From: Campylobacteraceae bacterium
Lineage (GTDB): Bacteria > Campylobacterota > Campylobacteria > Campylobacterales > Sulfurovaceae
Assembly (NCBI GenBank): GCA_027080995.1
Contig: JALWNT010000118.1
Coordinates: 17,094 to 81,093, forward strand
Direction: 5' to 3'
DNA: 64,000 bases
Below are positions 1 to 8,380 of this stretch, piece by piece (the stretch's first letter is position 1; the number at the start of each line of letters is the position of its first letter). The position numbers were made by a program, and so were the translations under genes. Under the pieces are notes generated by a model. That model worked only from the letters and a program-made list of their open reading frames with translations, was not told the DNA's origin and ran no database searches.

Positions 1-226
1 CGGCGATTCGCGTGAAGGCTTCGGCGATATGCGTAAGAGAGGTGTCGCGATCTTCAATCGGCAGATAGGCCAGATCGATATCGACAGAAAGCCTCGGCAT
101 ATCCCGTATGAACATATTGATGGCCGTTCCGCCTTTGAGCGCAAAACTCTCTTCCTCCGCCACATAGGGCAGAACACTTATCAGCAGTTGCACCTGCCGG
201 TAATAGATGCTCGTTCTATCCAGCAT
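1..226 (-). CDS. AbiEii-type nucleotidyltransferase toxin (partial, 3' end outside window)
   Basis: The minus strand opens with ATG at 226 and reads off the window edge for about 75 residues. The visible part has the nucleotidyltransferase core FALKGGTAINMF followed by LSVDIDLAYLP, the GG(T)A and DxD metal-binding motifs of AbiEii/MNT-fold toxins. Family members modify tRNA or other targets with nucleotides and cause growth arrest or abortive infection. Its ATG overlaps the last 11 bases of the upstream antitoxin gene, the usual AbiEi-AbiEii arrangement with translational coupling. The C-terminal domain cannot be seen, so integrity is unknown. Confidence 0.8.
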   Translation of the reverse strand, partial: MLDRTSIYYRQVQLLISVLPYVAEEESFALKGGTAINMFIRDMPRLSVDIDLAYLPIEDRDTSLTHIAEAFTRIA

Positions 227-989
227 CGTTTTGAGCCCTCGGAACGGTAATCAGATAGGTTCTGTCCAGCTTCCCGTTTTTTGCGATCTGCATTTTTCCT
301 GTACCGATTTCAACGGCATCTTTTTCAATATATTTCGACCATGGATGATTATAACGATCACAAAAATAGAGAAAGAGTCGTTTGACTTTGACACTTTCAC
401 AATTTTGCAGCAATTTGTTCAGCAAACCGGGACGCAGTGATGTGAGATTTTCAAAAATCTCCGCCACAAAGGTAAAGGTAACTCCCTCTTTTTCCACGAG
501 ATAGAGCAGTTCCAAAATGGCTCTTTCGGGTGAAGATATTTGAATCTCGTAATCCCTGATGCCGCTTGGATAATCTTTGAGTCCCAGGTCGCCGAACCAC
601 GGTTTTTTGTAAAACTCGAATTGGAATGTTGAGGCAATGTTTTTCAACCATGCCGGGGGATTCTTTTGGCTATAGAGTGCAATGCGCTCCTTGCGGGAGA
701 GTGGAAGATAGTGCGCGAACCCCTGCAGGTTCAAAGCACTCAATCCCCCCACGTAAACCGCAAGGCCGGCGAATTGTTGTACACCCACCATCACACCTTT
801 CCAGTTGGGCTCCACTTCGGATCGGGCATAGAGCCCCCGTCCGAGTTTTTGCAATATCCCCTGTGTGACATATTTGCTGATCAGTTGTGTGGAATACCCC
901 TGTTCTCTCAACCAACTGCTGGGAACAGCCACTTTTTCGGGTAAAGTCCTGTACAGCAGTTTCAATTTTCCATTTTTTTGCAAACTCAT
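216..989 (-). CDS. AbiEi-family antitoxin (type IV toxin-antitoxin)
   Basis: This 257-residue protein begins with a helical N-terminus containing VPSSWLREQGYSTQLIS and KLGRGLYAR, the winged-helix layout of AbiEi antitoxins, followed by a larger alpha/beta domain. AbiEi proteins bind inverted repeats in their own promoter and neutralise the AbiEii toxin without binding it directly. The gene overlaps the toxin start by 11 bases, so the pair is one operon reading left. The family call rests on the N-terminal wing pattern, the length and the recognisable toxin partner. DNA-binding specificity cannot be read from the sequence. Confidence 0.75.
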   Translation of the reverse strand: MSLQKNGKLKLLYRTLPEKVAVPSSWLREQGYSTQLISKYVTQGILQKLGRGLYARSEVEPNWKGVMVGVQQFAGLAVYVGGLSALNLQGFAHYLPLSRKERIALYSQKNPPAWLKNIASTFQFEFYKKPWFGDLGLKDYPSGIRDYEIQISSPERAILELLYLVEKEGVTFTFVAEIFENLTSLRPGLLNKLLQNCESVKVKRLFLYFCDRYNHPWSKYIEKDAVEIGTGKMQIAKNGKLDRTYLITVPRAQNDAG

Positions 990-1119
990 AGTTTGTATTT
1001 TAGCTTTTTATGAAACCAAAAGCAATCTTGATTAGAAAATCGCCGTCGTATCCGATATTGGTAAGGAGTTTTTCCAGGCAAATGGTCGAGTGGTTCATGC
1101 TCCTACATTTTATCTGGCT

Positions 1120-1366
1120 CTTTCAAGCTTGGCCCCCCATCTCTTGATAAACTGCGATACTAGATAAAGCCATAATTTTGGGATTTTCATCAGCTTGGCC
1201 TCTAACTTGGCCCCCATCTTGGCCCCCTGGGATTTTCGCCTGAATCAGCAATATATATCCAGCTGAAAATCTCCCTGGAGGTATCGGCAAAGGCTGAAAT
1301 CTTCTTCCATACCGAGTTTTCATCGGTTTGGATAAGGTTTTCTATCTGTTCATAGGTCATCATCAT
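1120..1366 (-). pseudogene. Decayed remnant, probably of an AlbA_2/AAA_4 (DUF4062/RecG-like) ATP-binding protein
   Basis: An ATG at 1366 overlaps the DUF262 stop and starts MTYEQIENLIQTDENSV, which resembles the N-terminus of AlbA_2-domain ATP-binding proteins. The frame then degenerates and closes near 1202. A second frame (1323-1123) carries GGQDGGQVRGQ then ENPKI, resembling the GGQ-rich linker and winged-helix segment at the far end of the same family. Repeated cttggcc(cc) units at 1128-1225 encode that linker. The simplest reading is a gene reduced by internal deletion and frameshift to its first and last pieces. No intact product is expected. The family assignment is inference from short motifs. 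Confidence 0.45.
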
Positions 1367-3146
1367 TCGGATAACTCTTCTTTCCCATAGCTTTTTCGAT
1401 AAGTGCAAGCAGTCTTTGACGCCGATCTTCGATGAACTCATCGAATCTGTTTTCTCTTAACAATTTGGCCGAGAGCGCGTGACTTTCAAGTAGTTTATCC
1501 ATCTCCTCGTCACTTAATTGCACCTGTTTTTCATGTTGGATTTTCGGTAAATAGACAGATGGAGCGTCCCCGCCGATTTTACGATTCGCTTTATACGAAA
1601 TCGAAGTTTTGTTTAATATAGAGTCATACCTTTCCCGTGGAATGCCTTGTTTGATACACCAATCCTTTGGAAAAATATGATGGATATCCAGAGCGATTTC
1701 GTTGGCATCGAGCTCTCGAATTGTCGCTTTCCAAAACCAATCTTTCGCGCCTTCCCGAAGAATCAAAACATTGATCCCCTTATATGCTGCACTGAGGCGC
1801 GAACGCAACGTATCGAAACGCTCCTGCTGAAAGAAGGCATCTTTGACCGTCCGAGGGACCATTGCATCATCTTCGAACCATTGCAGCAGTTCTTCATAGT
1901 CGTTGGCCATCCGCGTTTCCACGGCTCCACCATACAGCTCACCCAACACTCCGCACCAGTACCATCTGCTTAATTTGTCGTAAATGCGAGGCTCGAGCCA
2001 TCGATCCTGCAAGCGGGCCATAACCGCAGCGAGCGGAATAAGTTGTGTCGAATAGGGAAGTTCTTTACGCGCGTAGAAAGCCTCTTTTTTTAAAAATTTA
2101 GCCGCCTGTATGAAGCCTCTTTCCACTTCCGGTGCCCATTGTTTCCAGGATTCCAGAGGCAGTTGCAGGACGTCTCCTCTCTTTGCACTGACGGGTTTTG
2201 CCTGTTTGCCTGTTTTGCCTGCCTCGATATCGGCTTTTTTCAATTCGTGGGTATGAAGCAGGGTCACGGCCTGCAAAAACTCCGGTGCTTCAATACCTTT
2301 GAGCATCGGTTCTTTTTCGAGTCGCTCTTTGCGTGATTCGACATGGCGTATTTCCGAACCGAACCAGTCATCTCTCAAATTGTATCCGTCTGCGGCATAG
2401 CTTGCCGTAATAAGTTCAAAGACAGAAAGTGAAACACCTCCGGTATTGACTTTTTCAAACACCAGACACACCGCTTCTTTCGAAGTCTCCTTTTTCAATT
2501 CGATGACAGGAATTTGATAGTTTCGAAAAGCGCTTAAAATCGTTTTTCGAAAATCCATATAAAGTTTTATCTTTTCCGGTGAAATTTCATAAAATATCTC
2601 TTCCCATTCATCGGAATTCATCACCTGATCACATGGAAAATAGAGCTGCGCACATTCCAATTCCCGCGTAGAAAGATCCAAAACAACATCCCGTCCAAAA
2701 TTGGTGCGGATCTGTCGATTTTCGTCGACCGCCACGATCGCTTCATCCAGTGCGTGGGGTGATTCCAACGCCTTTTGAATGTCAAAGTAATAGTGCCGTT
2801 TGATCGCTTTGCCCTTGTTGGTCCGGGTATTGACGGGCGAAGTGAGGTAGATAGCCTGAGTCAGTGTTGTTAGACGTTGTTGACCATCGAGAATGAGTTT
2901 TTCCGGGACGGTATCAGGAGAGATCTCATGCTCCAACCCTTCCACGGGACGGGTTTGAAACCGAACTTCACCACCGGACTCAAGCAGCATCACCGCCCCG
3001 ACTGGAAAGGAGCGTGCCACACTGACAAGCAAATCTTTGATATGGTCATCATCCCACACCCAACCCCGCTGAAAATCGGGAAGTTGAATTTTTCCGCTTT
3101 TGATATCTTTACAGAAGATCGGAAAGTAGAATTTTCGTACTGTCAA
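1350..3146 (-). CDS. DUF262 + HNH (DUF1524) protein, GmrSD/BrxU-like type IV restriction nuclease
   Basis: A 598-residue protein with an N-terminal ParB/sulfiredoxin-like DUF262 domain (QLPDFQRGWVW at about 21-31, LILDGQQRLTTL at about 84-95) and a C-terminal HNH-type motif LDIHHIFPKDWC followed by LNKTSIS and ANRKIGG. This is the single-chain GmrSD architecture, in which the DGQQR motif hydrolyses nucleotide and the HNH cuts modified phage DNA. The likely start is TTG at 3146, because a stop lies three codons upstream and no ATG occurs near. A short open frame ending TGA overlaps this start. It sits beside AbiE in a small defence patch. Specificity for modified bases is inferred from the family. 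Confidence 0.8.
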   Translation of the reverse strand: MTVRKFYFPIFCKDIKSGKIQLPDFQRGWVWDDDHIKDLLVSVARSFPVGAVMLLESGGEVRFQTRPVEGLEHEISPDTVPEKLILDGQQRLTTLTQAIYLTSPVNTRTNKGKAIKRHYYFDIQKALESPHALDEAIVAVDENRQIRTNFGRDVVLDLSTRELECAQLYFPCDQVMNSDEWEEIFYEISPEKIKLYMDFRKTILSAFRNYQIPVIELKKETSKEAVCLVFEKVNTGGVSLSVFELITASYAADGYNLRDDWFGSEIRHVESRKERLEKEPMLKGIEAPEFLQAVTLLHTHELKKADIEAGKTGKQAKPVSAKRGDVLQLPLESWKQWAPEVERGFIQAAKFLKKEAFYARKELPYSTQLIPLAAVMARLQDRWLEPRIYDKLSRWYWCGVLGELYGGAVETRMANDYEELLQWFEDDAMVPRTVKDAFFQQERFDTLRSRLSAAYKGINVLILREGAKDWFWKATIRELDANEIALDIHHIFPKDWCIKQGIPRERYDSILNKTSISYKANRKIGGDAPSVYLPKIQHEKQVQLSDEEMDKLLESHALSAKLLRENRFDEFIEDRRQRLLALIEKAMGKKSYPNDDDL

Positions 3147-3250
3147 ACATTGTCATTTGTCATTTTTCTCCCTTGTCGATCTATCGTACTCCTCCGACAC
3201 TAACTTTCGCGTCCTATTCTCTCCAGATTTTTATGACGGAAAAGAAAGGG

Positions 3251-3973
3251 TCAAAAAACGCCGGGATGGCTGGCATTGTTTTCGGTAGCTACGGCTGCAG
3301 CGGGAGCCGGCATATGCGGTTGGATCGGGACCATTTTTTTGAGATAGGCTTTGATGTGTGCCGGAGTCTTTTTGTTGACCCGGTATCCCACCTTTTGCAG
3401 ATCGTAGTAGACGAAGGGAAGGTAATGCTCCCGGGTAACCACCACCTTGGTCTTGTGCGTCGCCCATTTGAACATCGTATTGGCCCCCTTTTCGCCTACG
3501 TGGATGCATCCGTGGCTCATCGCGTTGGTGTTGCCCATATGGATGGCGTGTCCGCGGTTGGTGAAGAAGAGGGAGAAGTCCATATTATTGATCCCCTTGG
3601 GGTCCGGGTGGGCTTTGGACATATAATAGCGCTCTTTGCGCAGGACGCGGAAGATCCCCGAGGGGGTTTCGTGCCCCTCGGCCCCCGAGGAGATGGAGGC
3701 GGCCCACCAGACCACCCCGTCACGATCGACGGCATACGCGGCTCCGTCGGCTCCTTTTTCCCGTAGAGAGACAACGATGAAATCCTTGCCTTTTAAATCG
3801 ACTTTTTTCTCTTTCCCGTGATCGTCGATGACGGCAAACTCCGTTTTGCTCAACGGAATGACCCGACTACGGGTATTTTTGCTTTTGTCAACTTTGGCAT
3901 TTGCCGCCGCCAGCGGTAAAAACATCAACGCTGTTGTCACTATCGTCAACCCTATCGTTTTCCAATTCCTCAC
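3251..3973 (-). CDS. Exported L,D-transpeptidase (YkuD domain)
   Basis: A 240-residue secreted enzyme. The start is taken at GTG 3973, 7 bases after GGAG and just downstream of a consensus promoter; upstream in-frame codons would place the start before that promoter. Residues 1-23 form a signal peptide (WKTIGLTIVTTALMFLPLAAANA). The C-terminal half carries the YkuD active-site region: GHAIHMGNTN, then SHGCIHV with the catalytic cysteine. Such enzymes make or cleave 3-3 crosslinks or attach proteins to peptidoglycan in the periplasm. The usual R after the GC motif (GCxR) is H here. Monocistronic, divergent from the lipoprotein gene. Confidence 0.85.
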   Translation of the reverse strand: MRNWKTIGLTIVTTALMFLPLAAANAKVDKSKNTRSRVIPLSKTEFAVIDDHGKEKKVDLKGKDFIVVSLREKGADGAAYAVDRDGVVWWAASISSGAEGHETPSGIFRVLRKERYYMSKAHPDPKGINNMDFSLFFTNRGHAIHMGNTNAMSHGCIHVGEKGANTMFKWATHKTKVVVTREHYLPFVYYDLQKVGYRVNKKTPAHIKAYLKKMVPIQPHMPAPAAAVATENNASHPGVF

Positions 3974-3995
3974 AAGCAAACTCCACTTTTTTTTG

Positions 3996-4024
3996 ATTAT
4001 AACGTCAAAGCCCTTCACGGTCAA
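3996..4024 (-). promoter_or_regulatory. Sigma-70 promoter for the L,D-transpeptidase
   Basis: On the minus strand TTGACC (4024-4019) is followed by exactly 17 bases and TATAAT (4001-3996), 23 bases before the chosen GTG start. Spacing and both hexamers are near consensus. Confidence 0.75.
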
Positions 4025-4076
4025 CTTACGATACAATCGATGCAGAAAAATCAGTGGACAGACAAGGAGCAATATA

Positions 4077-4337
4077 ATGAACAAAATATATCTAAGTACA
4101 GCAATCGTCATCGCCCTTTCATTGACGGGTTGCGGGATCAATACTTGGTACAATCCCGCCCCCACCGCCCCTGCCTCCAATGGCCTTTCACAAAAAAGCC
4201 CCGCCTATCAGGAGGGCTACAAAGCAGGCTGCAAAACCGCCCAGGGAGAGTACACCAAAAGTTCCGAACGCTTCAACAATGACAGTGAATACCACGAGGG
4301 ATGGTTCGCAGGCCGCAGTAGCTGCCAGGCACAGTAA
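4077..4337 (+). CDS. Small lipoprotein of unknown function
   Basis: 86 residues, starting at ATG 4077 after AAGGAGC at 4063-4069. The N-terminus (MNKIYLSTAIVIALSLTGCG) is a lipoprotein signal with lipobox L-T-G-C, so the mature protein is anchored through Cys19. The mature part is short, rich in S, N, G and Y, with two internal repeats of a YxEGYxAG / YHEGWFAGRSSC type and three further cysteines. I do not recognise a family. It sits between a divergent L,D-transpeptidase and gspF, and its role is unknown. Confidence 0.75.
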   Translation: MNKIYLSTAIVIALSLTGCGINTWYNPAPTAPASNGLSQKSPAYQEGYKAGCKTAQGEYTKSSERFNNDSEYHEGWFAGRSSCQAQ

Positions 4338-4372
4338 ACGGCCTGTCAAGCATATGAAAAACCGAAACGCGA

Positions 4373-5590
4373 ATGCAGTATAAATACAGGGGAATCGACC
4401 AAAGCGGTAAAAAAGTCAAAGGGCGCATCACCGCGCTGACTCTTGAAGAGGCCAAGCAGAAACTCCGCACTCAGGGAGTCTATTATGAAACGCTCAAGCC
4501 GGTAAGAGAATGGGGCTTTCGCTCTCTGATGGTGCGGAAGATGCCCGGATCGCTGCTTAGCGGCTTTTCCAGAGAGCTTTCAAGCTACCTCGGTTCGGGG
4601 ATGACTGTCCTGACCGCTTTGAAACTGATGGAAAACCAGCATCGGGATGAAAAACACTACGCCGCCTTTCTCGGAGAAGTCCGCCGAGGAGTCGAAGAGG
4701 GGCAATCCCTCTACAAAGCACTTGCCAACCAGGATATCTATCTTCTGCCCGACTTTTTCCTTCAAAGCCTCAATGTCGCGGGCCAGAGCGGGAAAATGGT
4801 CGAAGTTCTCAGCAACATGGGCAACTTTTTCTCCATTCAGAGCAAAGTCCGCAAACAGGTGGCCAACGCAATGGCCTATCCGATCTTCATCTTCGTCGTG
4901 GCGATGGGGATGACGGGCTTTCTTATCTCCTACGTCGTTCCCAAGATCACGGGGATTTTCGAAGACACGGGGCAGGAGCTTCCCAAAATCACCCGGTTCG
5001 TGTTGGGACTCAGCGATTTTCTCTCTCACCATTACCTCGGGCTGATTCTGGGCCTTCTTGGCATCGTTATCGCTCTCAAACTCTCCTACAGTCATTGGCA
5101 GGGCTTCAAACGTTTCATCGATGCGCTCCTGCTCAAAACACCTGTCATCGGCCCACTGATTCAAAACCACGAACTCGCCCGCTTCAGCTACATCCTCTCC
5201 CTGATGCTCGACTCGGGAGTCTCCTACGCGCAGGCGGTGCAGTTGGCCGGCACGACCTTCGGCAACGCCGCTTTGCAGGATCTCTTCGACCAGGCGGCGC
5301 AGAAGGTGGTCGAAGGAAACAAGCTCTCCAACGCTCTGTATCTAAGCAAAGGCGTCAAACTCAAACGAAACTTCATGCAATCACTGGCCCTGGGCGAAGA
5401 GTCCAGCGAAGTCGCTTCCGTCATGCTCAATCTCTCCAAACTCTACAGCGAGGAGAACGAAGACCGGCTCAAAATACTTCTAAGCCTGATGGAGCCTCTG
5501 ATGATGCTCCTCATCGGCGGCATTGTCGGTGTGATAGTTATGGCAATGCTTTTGCCGATCTTCAGTATGAACCTGGGGGCGAAGATTTGA
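4373..5590 (+). CDS. gspF: Type II secretion / type IV pilus inner-membrane platform protein GspF (PilC family)
   Basis: 405 residues with the GspF layout: an N-terminal YKYRGIDQSGKKVKG segment, two T2SF cytoplasmic helical domains (about 60-180 and 260-380), and three membrane segments at about 165-192, 220-241 and 370-400. GspF is the platform that couples the GspE ATPase to pseudopilus assembly. The other secretion genes lie 17 kb away at 21.4-30.4 kb, and that cluster contains no gspF, so this is probably its platform protein. Length is typical. A type IV pilus PilC role is the alternative, but no pilus genes are visible here. Confidence 0.88.
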   Translation: MQYKYRGIDQSGKKVKGRITALTLEEAKQKLRTQGVYYETLKPVREWGFRSLMVRKMPGSLLSGFSRELSSYLGSGMTVLTALKLMENQHRDEKHYAAFLGEVRRGVEEGQSLYKALANQDIYLLPDFFLQSLNVAGQSGKMVEVLSNMGNFFSIQSKVRKQVANAMAYPIFIFVVAMGMTGFLISYVVPKITGIFEDTGQELPKITRFVLGLSDFLSHHYLGLILGLLGIVIALKLSYSHWQGFKRFIDALLLKTPVIGPLIQNHELARFSYILSLMLDSGVSYAQAVQLAGTTFGNAALQDLFDQAAQKVVEGNKLSNALYLSKGVKLKRNFMQSLALGEESSEVASVMLNLSKLYSEENEDRLKILLSLMEPLMMLLIGGIVGVIVMAMLLPIFSMNLGAKI

Positions 5591-5712
5591 TCATGGCGCC
5601 TTTGGCACCGTTATTGGTTATTGGTATATTGGGGAGTGTTTTTAAACACAGGATGGTTGATTGACACAAACAGACTCTGTTGACACTTCTTCTTTGTAAA
5701 GATAATGTGGAA

Positions 5713-5737
5713 CCAGAGCCGCCGATTCTGGATTTTT
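5713..5737 (+). terminator. Putative intrinsic terminator downstream of gspF
   Basis: CCAGA (5713-5717) pairs with TCTGG (5727-5731) and is followed by ATTTTT. It lies 120 bases after the gspF stop. The stem is only 5 bp, so confidence is modest. Confidence 0.4.
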
Positions 5738-5790
5738 GGAGCGGACAGACTCTGCGTTAATTCTTTTCCATTACCTTGTTTATTGTCAGT

Positions 5791-8166
5791 TTACTGACAA
5801 CCGACGCACTCCATACTCCGGTCTTCGACGCCCTCTTCGGCGGCGGCGGCTTCGGGGGATTGGCTGCGGAGGTAATAGGTAGACTTCAGGCCGAATTTCC
5901 ACGCCTCCATATAAATCTCGTTGAGGTAGCGGCCGCTCGCTTTGTCGAGGCGGATGAAGATATTGAGACTCTGCCCCTGATCGATCCACTTCTGACGGAT
6001 CGCCCCGGCACGCACCAGCAGCCGCTGATCGAGATCGTAGCTCGGGGTGTAGTAGGCCCAGGTATCGGGATTGAGATTGGGGACGACAACGGGGATCATC
6101 CCCGAGAGGTTCTCTTCGTACCATTTGCGCTTGTAGACCGGTTCGATCGCCTGGGTCGTCCCGGTGAGGATCGAAATGGAGCTTGTCGGAGCGATCGCCA
6201 TCAGGTAGCCGTTGCGCATTCCATCCTTTTTGACTTTTTCCTTGAGCGCCAGCCAATCGTGGGTATAGCCAAAAAGCCCTCCCCTATCCACCAGCTTGCA
6301 CGCTTCGGGATTGGCTTTGTCGATGGGGAAGATCCCCTTGGACCAGTCGGAGCCTTCGAAGTTCGGATAGGTCCCCTTCTCCAGCGCGAGATCGCTCGAG
6401 GCGCGAATTGCATAATAGCTGATCGATTCCATCACTTCGTCGATCTTGTGGAAATGCTCGTCACTGCCCCACTCGATTCCCGCTTCGGCCAGCATCTGTG
6501 CTTCGCCCATCACCCCCAAGCCGATGGAACGGCTTTTTTGATTGGTCTTTTTGACCTTGGCCAGGGGGTAGAAATTGAGATCGATGACATTGTCGAGCAT
6601 ACGAATCGCTGTCGGAACAACCCGGGCGATATCTTCGACACTGTTGATCTTGGAGAGGTTGATGGAAGCGAGGTTACAAACCGCGGTCTCCCCGTCGATC
6701 GCTTCCTTCTCCACCATCCAGATCTTCCGACCGTCGAGTGTATCGAGCGCGGTGATCTTCTTGGCGGGTTTCGTCACACCGCTGTCAACCGTCACCACCT
6801 CTTCCTCTTCGAAATAGGTTGTCGACTGATCCTCGAAGATGACTTTGACACGGTAGTGGTTGGGAGAAGTGTTTTGAAAGATCTCGGTGCAGAGGTTGGA
6901 GCTGCGGATCACTCCCGCATGACGATTGGGGTTGGCACGGTTGGCGGCATCTTTGAAGCAGAGAAAAGGATTGCCGGTTTCGAAATAGCTGCGCAACACC
7001 TCTTTCCAGAGCTGCTTGGCGGAGACGACCTCTTTTGTCAAGCTCTCATCCTTCTCCAGCTCTTCATAGCGCCGTTCAAACTCTTCACCGTAAAGCTCTG
7101 TCAACTCCCGAACCTCGTAAGGATCAAAGAGTGTCCAGATCGCATCCTCCTGCACCCGTTTCATAAAGAGGTCGTTGATCCATAGAGCCGGGAAGAGATC
7201 ATGTGCCCGGCGGCGCTCCTCCCCCGAGTTTTTCTTCAGATCCAGAAATTCGCGAATGTCGATGTGCCAGGGCTCGATGTAGACGGCGATGGCTCCTTTG
7301 CGGGTGCCGAGTTGATCGACGGCGATGGCGACATCGTTGGCGATCTTGAGGAAGGGGACGATCCCGCCGGCGGCGTGTTTGTGGCCGTCGATGTAAGAGC
7401 CCATTCCCCGCACCTGCGTCCAGTCCCAGCCGATCCCGCCTCCGAATTTGGACAGCAGCGCCATCTCTTTGTAACCGTCGAAGATCCCCTCGATGTTGTC
7501 GGGAGTCGAGCCGATATAGCAGGAGCTGAGCTGATGGCGGGTCGTCCGGGCATTGGAGAGGGTGGGTGTAGCGGCCATCACCTCGAATTTGCTGAGAATA
7601 TCGTAGAACTTCTTCGCCCAGGTCTGGCAGTCGAACTCGTTCTGAGCCAGGAACATCGCCACGGCCATAAAAAGATGCTGGGGTAGCTCGATGGGTTTGC
7701 CCTCCCGATCCTTGAGCAGATAGCGATCGTAGAGCGTCCGGATTCCCAGGTAGGTAAATTGAAGATCCCGTTCGGGCTTGATGTAGTCGTTGAGATCGTC
7801 GAGGTCGTACTTTTCCTTGAGCCCCAAAAGGATACGTCCCTCCTTTTCACCCCGCTCGAAATACTCCCGCAGATGGATATACCCGGTATAGCCGGAGACC
7901 TTGTGATAGATATCGTAGAGGAAGAGCCGTGCCGCGACATAGGTCCAGTTGGGACGGTCGATATCGATCTTGTCGACGGCGGTTTTGATGAGAGCGAGCT
8001 GGATCTCTTCGGTCTTCATCATATCTTGAAACTGAAGCTTGGCATCAACCTCCAGTTCGCTCTGGCTGACCCCTTCGAGACCCTCGACGGCGGCGGAAGT
8101 GTATTTCTGAATCTTGCTGACGTCCAGACTTTCAACGCGGCCGTTTCGCTTGACTACTCGGATCAT
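5791..8166 (-). CDS. nrdA: Ribonucleoside-diphosphate reductase class I, alpha subunit
   Basis: 791 residues from ATG 8166, which follows AGGAG by 5 bases; a longer frame to 8205 lacks such a site. The N-terminus (IRVVKRNGRVESLDVSKI) is an ATP-cone allosteric domain. The catalytic barrel shows HQLSSCYIGS, GGGIGWDWTQVRGMGSYI and RSSNLCTEI, the substrate-site cysteines. The C-terminus ends with the shuttle pair ECVGCQ. It reduces ribonucleoside diphosphates to deoxy forms in the cytoplasm with NrdB, which is not in the window. The intergenic 8167-8380 is AT-rich with no recognised NrdR box. Confidence 0.93.
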   Translation of the reverse strand: MIRVVKRNGRVESLDVSKIQKYTSAAVEGLEGVSQSELEVDAKLQFQDMMKTEEIQLALIKTAVDKIDIDRPNWTYVAARLFLYDIYHKVSGYTGYIHLREYFERGEKEGRILLGLKEKYDLDDLNDYIKPERDLQFTYLGIRTLYDRYLLKDREGKPIELPQHLFMAVAMFLAQNEFDCQTWAKKFYDILSKFEVMAATPTLSNARTTRHQLSSCYIGSTPDNIEGIFDGYKEMALLSKFGGGIGWDWTQVRGMGSYIDGHKHAAGGIVPFLKIANDVAIAVDQLGTRKGAIAVYIEPWHIDIREFLDLKKNSGEERRRAHDLFPALWINDLFMKRVQEDAIWTLFDPYEVRELTELYGEEFERRYEELEKDESLTKEVVSAKQLWKEVLRSYFETGNPFLCFKDAANRANPNRHAGVIRSSNLCTEIFQNTSPNHYRVKVIFEDQSTTYFEEEEVVTVDSGVTKPAKKITALDTLDGRKIWMVEKEAIDGETAVCNLASINLSKINSVEDIARVVPTAIRMLDNVIDLNFYPLAKVKKTNQKSRSIGLGVMGEAQMLAEAGIEWGSDEHFHKIDEVMESISYYAIRASSDLALEKGTYPNFEGSDWSKGIFPIDKANPEACKLVDRGGLFGYTHDWLALKEKVKKDGMRNGYLMAIAPTSSISILTGTTQAIEPVYKRKWYEENLSGMIPVVVPNLNPDTWAYYTPSYDLDQRLLVRAGAIRQKWIDQGQSLNIFIRLDKASGRYLNEIYMEAWKFGLKSTYYLRSQSPEAAAAEEGVEDRSMECVGCQ

Positions 8167-8380
8167 TCTGGCTCCTGGAATCGGAATTCTTCCCGTACGA
8201 CACACCCCGGAATTCCGACAGATTTTTTTGAAAAATGGACAGATTTATCACTGGGTGATCGTGGGTATAAAGGAGATAGATTTTACTGAAAAATTGATAA
8301 GAAAGAGAAGAAAATAAAGCTGAAATTTTATTGAAAATAATCTAATGAAATCCAAGAGCCCCCAAAGAGCTCTCAGTTGA

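Noticed and set aside
1128..1225. Short CRISPR-like array from the cttggcccc repeats
   Set aside because: Units are about 9 bases, irregularly spaced, and explained by a GGQ-type linker in a decayed gene.
5776..7185. 469-residue frame on the plus strand
   Set aside because: It lies opposite nrdA, whose motifs are all present on the minus strand; the frame is a shadow of GC-rich codons.
8167..8380. NrdR box or riboswitch upstream of nrdA
   Set aside because: No ACACTATATAGT-like pair is seen; the region is merely AT-rich.
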